This document shows, piece after piece, positions 1 to 8,700 of a stretch of DNA of 21,386 nt; position 1 is the stretch's first letter, and each line of letters begins with the position of its first letter. The stretch comes from CAYMUR01 sp964393615 (GTDB lineage: Bacteria; Planctomycetota; Planctomycetia; Pirellulales; Pirellulaceae), in assembly GCA_964393615.1 (NCBI GenBank), contig CAYMUR010000092.1, forward strand, positions 1 to 21,386, given 5' to 3'. The notes beneath the pieces are model-generated. The model saw nothing but the letters and a program-made list of their open reading frames with translations, made no database searches and was not told where the DNA came from. The translations under genes and the position numbers were made by a program.

Positions 1-740
1 CGATGCAGCCACTCTTCCGGTTCCTGAAGTGGTATATGAACGGCTGTAAAGGGAACATAAATGAAGAATGGCCGATTACGTTTTATTTTGATCCAGCGAA
101 TGGCCTGTTCCGCAAACAGGTCGGTAGAATGTCCCGCTTCCTCAAAAAGCTGGTCGTTCCGGTGCCATGTGGTCACAAAAGGCCCTTTCTTGTACCGATG
201 CAGGTACTGATCGATACCACCGGCAAGGCATCCGTAGGACCGTTGAAATCCAAACTGAAGCGGACCCCATTTGGGCAACGAGCCCAGGTGCCATTTGCCG
301 GTCAAACAGGTTTCGTAGCCTTGTGTGCTCAGTGCCGAAGCAAGTGTCACGGTATGGGAAGAGAAAACACGACTGTTGGTGGGGCCAAGGCAGCCAAATC
401 GACTGGCATAGCGACCGCCCAGCAGCCCCGCGCGCGTGGAACTGCAAACAGGTGTGACATAGTGTTGATCCAACACAACTCCGTCTCGTGCCAGTTGATC
501 GATGTGTGGCGTTTCAATTTCCGACCCGTGAAAACCCACGTCATTCCAACCCAAATCATCTGCCAGAATAAATAAGATGTTTGGCAGATCTTTGGAGTCT
601 GCTCGAACATCAGCGGCCGTGGACATGGTGATCATTAGGGTTGTCAATAAAGTTACCGTACGAACACCTGGCTGCATGAAGAGGGCATGCCAGGTCGTAA
701 GACGGTCGTTGGAACAATCCATTGCGAAAACCCGGAGCAT
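1..740 (-). CDS. Secreted sulfatase (arylsulfatase family), N-terminal part, cut by window edge
   Basis: The first 246 codons of a type I sulfatase are open to the left edge; the C-terminal part lies outside. Sulfatases hydrolyse sulfate esters, in planctomycetes mostly on algal polysaccharides, after exported folding and Cys-to-formylglycine conversion. A hydrophobic segment at residues 26-43 followed by ADVRA looks like a signal peptide. The fold starts at about residue 53 with NILFILADDLGW (metal-binding D61, D62). The formylglycine motif is C99-S-S-T-R103, followed by GLLGGRY. The second family signature, GYETCLTGKWHLG (K149, H151), is present. Position 3 of the C-x-P/A-x-R motif is serine, which is unusual. 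I chose the ATG at 740 because GGAGGGA lies 6 bases upstream; in-frame ATGs at 755, 722 and 677 are alternatives, and 677 would give a more compact signal peptide. No partner gene is adjacent in the same direction. Confidence 0.93.
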   Translation of the reverse strand, partial: MLRVFAMDCSNDRLTTWHALFMQPGVRTVTLLTTLMITMSTAADVRADSKDLPNILFILADDLGWNDVGFHGSEIETPHIDQLARDGVVLDQHYVTPVCSSTRAGLLGGRYASRFGCLGPTNSRVFSSHTVTLASALSTQGYETCLTGKWHLGSLPKWGPLQFGFQRSYGCLAGGIDQYLHRYKKGPFVTTWHRNDQLFEEAGHSTDLFAEQAIRWIKIKRNRPFFIYVPFTAVHIPLQEPEEWLH

Positions 741-838
741 CTTGAATCCCTCCATCCTAGTGACAACTTAGCATTGAGAATAAAAAGCGAGGACCGAACC
801 ACCCTCTCAGACGTGACAAGTGGCCAATGCATCGTTCG

Positions 839-850
839 ACAGATGTCTGT
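839..850. promoter_or_regulatory. Small palindrome upstream of the sulfatase, possible operator
   Basis: ACAGA-TG-TCTGT is an inverted repeat with a 2-base centre, about 100 bases upstream of the sulfatase start. Such compact dyads are typical for dimeric regulator sites, but I see no matching copy near other genes and no convincing promoter hexamers next to it. This is an inference from symmetry and position only. Confidence 0.2.
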
Positions 851-900
851 TCACCGCACCTCAGTGAAAATATTTTAAACCATCGCAGCAGGTTTAGACA

Positions 901-920
901 GGTTTCTTAGGGGTTTCTTA
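901..920. repeat. Two direct GGTTTCTTA repeats
   Basis: GGTTTCTTA occurs at 901-909 and again at 912-920, an 11-base period, so the copies face the same side of the helix. This arrangement is common for response-regulator sites. It lies between the divergent sulfatase and thioredoxin-like genes, but no function can be assigned from sequence. Confidence 0.3.
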
Positions 921-1424
921 AGGCTTGTTGTTTTGAGTCGGCACTTTACCATTGTCCAGATGTTAGCAAGAGTCACGCTCTTTTACCTGGAAGGATGTCG
1001 CGCTAAAAGCGGTACCACCCAGAATATCAATGACCGGACTTTCATGGTGATCTTGCCAGGAACGAATCGCCGCTTCCTCTCCGGTCATGCGTACGATCTT
1101 AGGTTTCGGTCTACTGGTCGGAGTTGCCGGAGTCGTAGCATGGAAGTGTGACTGGCCGAGTCGCTTGCCTGTTGGATGGGCTATTTTGGCATGATATCTT
1201 GTGAACCGCAACGATTTCTGGTGGCCGCAAAAGACCAGCGTGAACCGGGTGAGTTGTCCATGCCTCGTGAAGCTCCCTACCCTGGCAATGCCAGAGCACC
1301 TGCGGTGACGACAGTGAATTTTCTTAAATCTTCATGCGAAAACGGAACTTTTAAGTGTACCACGGGTTTGTAAAGGAGGGTTTCCTGCGATTCCTTTCCG
1401 TCTGTCTGCAAGCGTAAGGAACAA

Positions 1425-2564
1425 ATGATGTTGAGCATGCTGTTCTGTTTGGTTGGTATCCTGACAATGACGAATACATTGTTGGCGCAGAATGCTGCTG
1501 TCAGACGCGTTGTGGCACGATACAACGCCGTGCGGCCCGATGCAAAGGACTTGGCGCTGTACCGTCTTGATTGGGTTGATTCGTTGCAAGAAGCGCTGCA
1601 GCGGGCAGCGCGGGAAAACCGTCCTGTTTGCCTGATTATCATCCACGCGCAATATGGAGATATTTTATCAGGTCATTGCTGAGCCACAGCCACGCAGGTC
1701 CGGGGGGCCTCTCTGACAGATCCAGCTGTTATCAAGAAACTTTCTCCTTTCATCGTGACTTCGTGGCATGGTCACCGCAAGGATCGTGATCTACCTGCAG
1801 CGGTACAGCAGGTTTGGCAAAGTAAATTACAGCCGCCCCGTGGTGCGAGGTCCCAGGTACAGAGTAATGTCGATCTGGCGGTTCTCTCGCCGACCGGCAA
1901 AGTGGTGTATTGGTTCGACGGTTTCCGTCGTCAGAATTTTGGACGACGTGAATCGCTGGGACAGTATACCGTGCGCGAATTGACCCAAGCCTGGGACTGG
2001 TTGAGCCCCGACGTGGTAGCTTTCAGAAAGCATTCATTGAAAATACCGGACCTGACCGGATCTCGTGGAATTCGCTTGTTTGTCATGCTTCGTGACGACC
2101 GACTACTGGCATATCAGGTGCCGGTCGTTGAAACAGTACCGTTGGGAACCCGTGATTGGGCGGCATTTGCCTGGCCAGACAAAGAACGGTCTGTCGATGC
2201 GGATTGCTTTAAAAAATGGTTGTCCCAAATTTATCCACCTGGTGTCATGGAGCGGACCAACCCGCGCACCAAAAGGGTCTATCAGATCGAATCGGTGGAG
2301 GGAAAGCTATCCATCACCCCAGCGGGGCGTAGTCGTCGTTGGCGTTACGCTCTGGCACAGGGTCAGGTTCGCCTGAGTGATGAGGGACCGGACGCATTTA
2401 GCTATAACGGTAAATTAGAGATGGTACTGACCTATCCCTCTGACGATTCGAATCTGCGCGCGCTGCGTGGTGTGTACGAAGGACTTTATCCACGTCATAA
2501 CCAAAACATGGGTACAACACGTTGGCTTCGGCTGCAAGCCGCCTTTGAATCCCGACCTGACTGA
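1425..2564 (+). CDS. Secreted thioredoxin-like protein with an in-frame TGA at codon 86
   Basis: Two open stretches, 1425-1679 and 1683-2561, lie in the same frame and are separated only by the TGA at 1680-1682; read through, they give 379 residues. The start is ATG 1425 or ATG 1428, with AAGGA at 1416-1420. Residues 1-22 form a signal peptide (hydrophobic core, then LLAQ). Residues 50-110 resemble the start of a thioredoxin-like fold: helix, NRPVCLIIIHA strand, then C85-TGA86-A-T-A and LTDPAVIKKLSPFIV, where the usual thioredoxin-7 pattern is CxxC followed by a D-P-x-V helix and an FV strand. By eye, TGA86 falls at the first cysteine. The C-terminal half (about residues 180-375) contains RLFVMLRDDR and YPPGVMERTNP; I cannot assign it to a named family. 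The codons after the TGA show no further damage. It is either a selenocysteine codon or a recent nonsense mutation. It is convergent with the giant gene at 2788. Confidence 0.6.
1696..1710 (+). other. Hairpin just after the in-frame TGA, SECIS-like candidate
   Basis: AGGUCC pairs with GGGCCU (six pairs including one U-G) around a GGG loop at 1702-1704. Nineteen bases separate the TGA from the loop, and the loop begins with G. This fits the published general bacterial SECIS model (short stem, small apical loop with an early G, loop 16-37 bases from UGA). Short G/C-rich hairpins are common by chance, so this is supportive, not decisive. Confidence 0.35.
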
Positions 2565-2787
2565 ATAGTACACGTCTGCCAGTCAGCATGGTGGGTGCGG
2601 TCAGAAAAAAAATTGCGCGGAAGCCAGGACACGATCCAAGGTGACCCTGAAACGAGAGACGTTTGTCCAGGTTGAGGCTGGTCGAATACGTTGGCAATCC
2701 CTCGGCTCAGAGTGTTTGCCAGAGGAGACGAATACAACCTGCCAGGGTAACATGTCTGAACGTTCTTTTTTGTCACACCCAAATTTG
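2565..2787. other. Spacer between convergent genes
   Basis: This 223-base stretch separates the 3' ends of the thioredoxin-like gene and the giant gene. It holds an A8 run at 2606-2613 (T8 on the minus strand) and the palindrome GAACGTTC followed by T residues at 2758-2770. Neither is a proper stem-loop with a U tract, so I do not call a terminator. Confidence 0.45.
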
Positions 2788-5700
2788 TTACAGCCAAAGG
2801 CTGTCGTCGGCAATGGCTTGTTCGATGGCGCGTCGTGCCAGTGAGTCCTCTTGTTGACTATTGACCACCGGTTCGTTCTTGGAGTGATTAGCCAGGTTGC
2901 CTGGAGCAGTGGATATGACGATAGAACGGGAGACGTCTGCACGCCTCGACAAAATGTAATCGACAGTGGCTGCCTGAGTTTCTGCATTTGTGTCTGTTTC
3001 ATGCACCAGGCTGACGTGAGTTGCTAGGGATCGATCTCCGCTCGGACTGGAGCTGCTGCTGGTCGTCCGTATCGGATTAACCTGCGGTGACAGAATCGAG
3101 CCGTCACTACTGTCGGTGATTGCCGCTCCCAAATCCAAGGGAGCAAAGTTGGCCGCCAGTAAATTGAAATCTGTGATATCGATCGCTTGGTCCCCATTGA
3201 AGTTGCCTTGGGACCAACCATTGTTTGGATTTTTAGCCAGGGGGTCGAAATGTGTGGTCAAGCGACGGAAATCACTGAAATCAACATCGTGATCCAGATT
3301 GGCATCACCGTACCGAGTACCAATCACATTCAAGACCAACTCATCGACGTCCCCCTGATCCGTGTCGCTATCCCGGTCAAGATCATAGGTCGCATACAGG
3401 GAACCAAAATTCGCGAAAATGAGATCAATGTCACCGGCATCGACTTGACTGTCAAAATTGACATTGGCAGGTGACTCAGACGCCAAGTCGATATAGAGCG
3501 ACCAGTTGAGGAAGGAACCCGTATCGCTGTTGGCAACGGTGTCCGTCACGTGCAGTGTCCAGGTCCCGTTGATATTTTCGCCCTGTAATACGGCTAAACT
3601 TCCCGTCGGTTGGAAATATCCCGTAAACGGTGCGGTGCCTGACGTGATGGATTGAGCTGCCTGGTGGTCCAAAATAGTTTCACTGAAGTGTTGACCATCA
3701 CCACCGACCCCTGTGAATAACTCGACCATCGTACCACTTGGTGATTCCAGAAAGACCTCGAGATCGGCGGTGTGAGAATGGGAAATGTTTACCGTTACAT
3801 TGACGCTGCCGACCAGGCCTTCGTCTTCCAATACGAGGAAAAAAGGTTCCGTTTGTTGGCCAAGCGGTGTGGTGGGTCCTGCCAACAAGCCTTGGCCTCC
3901 CAACGCCAGGTAGCTTGCACTTTCATACTGTTCACGTACGATTTCCGCATCGTAAGTGGTGTCTTCTTCGATTTTCAACTGAATGTTTGCCGTTGAGATA
4001 TTTTGCGTTCGTATCTGTCCACTGTCGTGGACCTTGTAACCGGTCAGGGTCGAAAGGAAACTGGGAGACGTTGGGAATGTTTGTGAAAAGTTCAGGTTAC
4101 CCCAGGAGCCTCCGATGTTCTCCGAGGTTGTAAAGGCTTCGTAGGTTAGGTCATCCCAGGAACCGGTACCTGGGTCGATAGCCAGGTAACCTATAGTTTC
4201 GGAGCCTGGTTGTATGGTGAGTGTCTCTTCGGATTCCAACGCTAGTTGGAATCCAGTGGAGCTGATTTGCTTTTGGCGGGTGTGAAAAAATCCCAATTCA
4301 TGGTCGGTCTGGATGTGGCTGATCACGACCGGTGCGTTGTCGAATTGAGTTGTGAAATTGACTGGTTCCCAACGATTGAGTAGCCGCTTGCCCACGGTCG
4401 CGTCGGTCGATAGTGACCCGACCTCTAAGTGTACGTCACCCGGTAAAATATGGTTCCCAGCTTCTACAACGAGGTAACTGACTGTTTCACCGACCCCATG
4501 GGTGCCATTGAGATTTGACGGTTCCGCCAGGTAGACTGTGAATTGATCGGATTGCACGTTGGTCACTCTTGCGGCGACTGGATCTGTTCCAGCAAAGGTG
4601 AGCGTTTGAGCGAAGACCACCGGATTGGTGAACGAATGGCTCAGTTGGACGACTTGTGAATCGTGTGTTACGCCCAGGACGTTACCAACTTCGGCGAGGA
4701 TCGTCTGGGCAGGATTACTGGCCATTGCATGTACGGCACGACCAAAAGCACCAGGTCTGGGGAGCGCCGTTTCCCAGCTGCTGGGTTCGGCTGCCCACAA
4801 GTCTACACGTTTTCGATGTAACGAGTCACCATTTCCATCGGGCGATAGAGGCCAAGGATCCTCATCACTGTAGTCCAGTTGATCTTCGATGACCAAGGGA
4901 ATTTCGGTTGGCATGTCGGATGGAGGGTCACCAGCCCGGTACAGCGTGAGGCGTTCACCCTGGTTGGCTAATTGTCCACTGTAGGGACCGAGGAATTGTC
5001 CAAACCCGGTTTCACCAGGTGACGATTGGAGATCCACATGGTAGACCGCTGCAAAGCGAGCCGTCTTTTCCGCGTCAAGCAGAGGATTGAACGGAACCAG
5101 GGTTAAAAACTCTCCAGGTCCGATACGGGTGCCAGCGGGAAATGTCCAGCCAATCCCATTGAGTTCCCAGTTACCCAAGTCGACGGATGCGGACGTCGGG
5201 TTGTAAAGTTCTACGAATTCCAGTTGTTGCGGATCGGACCCATCGTCTGGATCGGCGGGGTTGTACATCACTTCACTTATCACGACCGGTCCAACCCGGG
5301 GAGAGGAGTTAGCACTTCCCAACGTAATGTTTTGGTTGGGTATCAGCTCACGGGAACCGTTTGGATGTCGTCCTAATGACTCGTGAACCAGTGACGGAGG
5401 GAAATGGACTTCGTCGATAAAGCTCAGAATATTACCGGAGGCATCTGCCATGACGAGCCACACGTCCTCACCGAACGTTCCGTTCAGGGCAAAGTCACTT
5501 GGTGCGATACCTGCCGATGCATTGAAATCGCTTTCATCAAAGACCACCCATTTGCCCGGCTCGAGAGGTGCCCTATTGGGTATTGGAAATTTGAGAAGAT
5601 CGTCATCAGAATCACTCAAGAACCAACCACTGATATCTACCGGAATGCTACCTGTATTCAGCAGCTCGATCGCATCGGACATGCCAGCATCCGTGTTGGC

Positions 5701-8700
5701 CAGGACTTCATTAATGATCACCCCGACCTGGCCCAGGCCGGAGGTTCCCGGCGTCCCCCCATGCTCCGTGCTACTGCGCCAATGAAAAGGGTTGCCAAGC
5801 TCGTCGAGCGGGGTGTTGACCGGATCGATTAATTCCAGTGTCGCTCCTATTCCGTCGGCAGCTTCCGGCCAGGGATTGTTGTCGTTATACGAAAAATCGA
5901 CCAGGGGATTATTCGTAAAGTCAACAAGCGTAAGATTCTCGCCAGCATTACTCAGCTTGGTGTTGTCGAATTCACCCAGCACGTTGTGACCCGTTCCATA
6001 CCGCAACTCGAATGCCGAACGATTGTTGACGATCAGACCTCGCTCGCCCGGCAATAGTTGTACGTCGGGAAACAGGAACTGGATTCCATTTGTGAACGCA
6101 TGGTTCAACAACTTGGCAGTCTTGCTCCCTATATTTTGAATTTCAATGAATTCGAAATCATCATTGTCGAGATTCGAATCGAACAGTAATTCTCCCTCGC
6201 TAGGATCTGCAGGATTGTAATTGATTTCAGTGATTGCCAGTTCGACCGGATTTCCGACCGCAAAAATTGCTTCGTTCGGACCCGACCATTGGCCTCCGGC
6301 GAATGATCGGCCAATCAACTGCGTGGATTCATTCAACGTCACAGGTCCGCTGTTAAGGATCGCGCTGGGCGATATGCCGCCACCTGGCGCCCGGGGATCG
6401 GTTCCATCAGTCGTGTAGTACACCAGTCCACTCGGCGCAGTGATCGTCAATTGCTGCCCTACAATGACTTGACCGCTAGGCTGGCTGTAAATCGGTTGTG
6501 CGGCAAACTGAGTATCAATCCATGCGATACGGTCGGTGTACCATTGTTTGAGGCGATCGATTTCCCCAATCTGCCAGTTGCCGCCCTGGGGTTGAACTCC
6601 CGGCCAGCGTTGTATGTTTCGCTGTTGAGCTTCACGAATCTCGTCAGCGAAAATATCGATAATGGAATGGATGTTTTCAGGGCGAAACGAGTCTTTTCTC
6701 AGTTCTTGATAACGGTCGATCCACTTTTGTTCAAAATCGGGATCCTGAAACAACCGTCCCCACCAGTCAAAGTTTGTAAAGCGGTGCCATTCGTCGGGGC
6801 GCTTGCGATCTTGTTCTGCCGGCTTTTCGGCAGAGTCGGCCATGCTCTGGTCGTAATCCCATGTCGGGCCCATGATCATTTTTTCGCCGCGCGGTATGTG
6901 AAAGTACGTGCTGTGCACGAGATTATCTTCGTTCTTGGCGATTTGGCCGAGCCAGTGTCCATCGACGAAGGAATCGACATCGATCAATGACGCATAGCCA
7001 ATTTCTGGATCGTTGAAATTAGGCCCATAGAGAGCGTCCTCGAACTCTTCGAAATAGTTTTGCACCCAATTCCGCTGAGCGGAGGTGATCGTTTCCTTGT
7101 CAGGATAGTTGTGGACATAATACGAGTCATTACTGGGTAAGCCGCGGGACGAGTGAAAGAAAACTTCTGTTTGGCTGGGACCACATTGGACCCAGCAAAG
7201 AGCGTCAATCACAACAATGTGACCACCACTGATTTCCGGTTCGGAAGTGGCATTGGGGTACAGCCGCTGAATGTCGACGCGATCCTTTCCCCGTTTGATG
7301 TTCTCCATAAAAGAATAAAGCCCCATAAAATCGCCGTTCGTCAGTTCTCCACCGTTTGAATTGACGTACACCTCGACAAACTGTGTTCGTACGGCGTAGC
7401 GACCGATCTGGTTACTCAACTCGTAGATCAAGTCGTTGCGCAAGAGTGCCCGGTCGTAAAAGTAGGGTCCATGCAGGATCCAGTCAGAATCAGAAGGCAT
7501 CCCGAAAGGAGAAATGTTCCCGTCGTCGTTTCTCTCGCTCCATGTTTCAATACGGTACGATTTTTTTGGTGCTTTTTGTGAACTCGACCCACGACTACGA
7601 AACTCAGCTCGCGTGGCGATTTCAGGAGTGTTTGTCAAGGAACTGCGACCGCTGGAATCTGGTTCGAAGATGGCCATGAAGACGGGCTGTTTCGGATTGT
7701 AGGTGGGGATGTTTCCTGCACCCAGGTTGTCCAGCACGATGATCGGCAGATCAGAGTTGAAGCTTTGTACGCCTGTAGAGAGTCGTAGATAGGTTTCAGT
7801 GACCGTTTCGCTGGCGATATGGGCATCACGGAATACTCTGGCGCGAATCTGAATCGACTCCGTGATTTCCAATGGCTGGGTATAGCGAGTCGACATTTCG
7901 CTGGGCACGTCCCCATTGGTGGTGTAACGTATTTCGCCGTCCGGTTCGTCAGTTGTCAGTTGGAGTAGGAAGTCTTCGGAAAATGTATTACTTGGCAAGG
8001 AAAACGTGACCGGGCTGGCAATGGCTGTCAGGGTCGAAGTACCAGCCTCTTTGGGTGTGGGCGTTTCCATGAATCCAAATGAACGGCTGGGCAACATGGT
8101 CGCTGTCAGCTGAGGAAATGCCAACAAACGTTCCGCATCAAAACTCAAGGCATGAAGAGCCAGGATATTCGTACCAGATTGCAACAAGCCAGGCTGATTC
8201 GCAATGAAGAAATTTTCCGCCATCAAGGCATTTTCATCGGGACGATCAGAGTCGGCCGCCGAGTTCCACGTCAGAGATCCACTGACATTGCTTCTGGCGA
8301 CCTCGCTGCCATTGATATAAGCTGCAAAGGCATCGTCAAACTGCATGGCGAGGTTGAGCGATACAATTTCGTCGGGATTTTCGACGGTAAAGGGAATCCT
8401 TACGAATGCCGAAGGATTACTGTTGGCTTCTGCCAACTGAGCTTCCAGGTCGAGTCCGATTTGATCGTCAAAGGCAGACAACATCAACGGTGAGGTTCCC
8501 TGAAATAATGTTGTCACCTGTGAGCTATGGAGCGCTTCGTTCCAAATTGCCACGTCGTCAATCAAGCCTTCAAAGTCACCCCATTCGTTCTGTCCTGGAC
8601 GTGCCAGACCGATGGAAAATGGAGAGGTTTCGCTTGGCGTGACCGGTCCGCCATATTCGGTGTGTTGGCTGACGAGTAGACCATCCCAATACAGTTTTAG

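Larger units (their letters stand above)
741..1424. other. Spacer between divergent sulfatase and thioredoxin-like genes
   Basis: I see no credible gene in these 684 bases. Open frames on both strands are short, lack ribosome binding sites and have no recognisable motifs. The stretch should hold the promoters of both divergent genes. Visible structure is limited to a 12-base palindrome at 839-850 and a pair of direct repeats at 901-920, both listed separately. Confidence 0.6.

Noticed and set aside
3..575. 190-codon plus-strand open frame at the left edge
   Set aside because: It is the antisense shadow of the sulfatase gene, whose minus-strand frame carries all family signatures.
963..1211. 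82-codon minus-strand frame in the sulfatase spacer
   Set aside because: Starts with TTG, has no ribosome site, no recognisable motif; an inner ATG at 1089 gives a short peptide that is no more convincing.
1683..2564. Separate gene starting at GTG 1755
   Set aside because: It lies in the same frame as the upstream signal-peptide part, has no Shine-Dalgarno, and the bases between TGA and 1755 code for a good continuation of the thioredoxin-like fold.
2758..2770. GAACGTTC followed by T residues as a terminator of the thioredoxin-like gene
   Set aside because: The palindrome has no room for a loop, so it cannot form a terminator hairpin.
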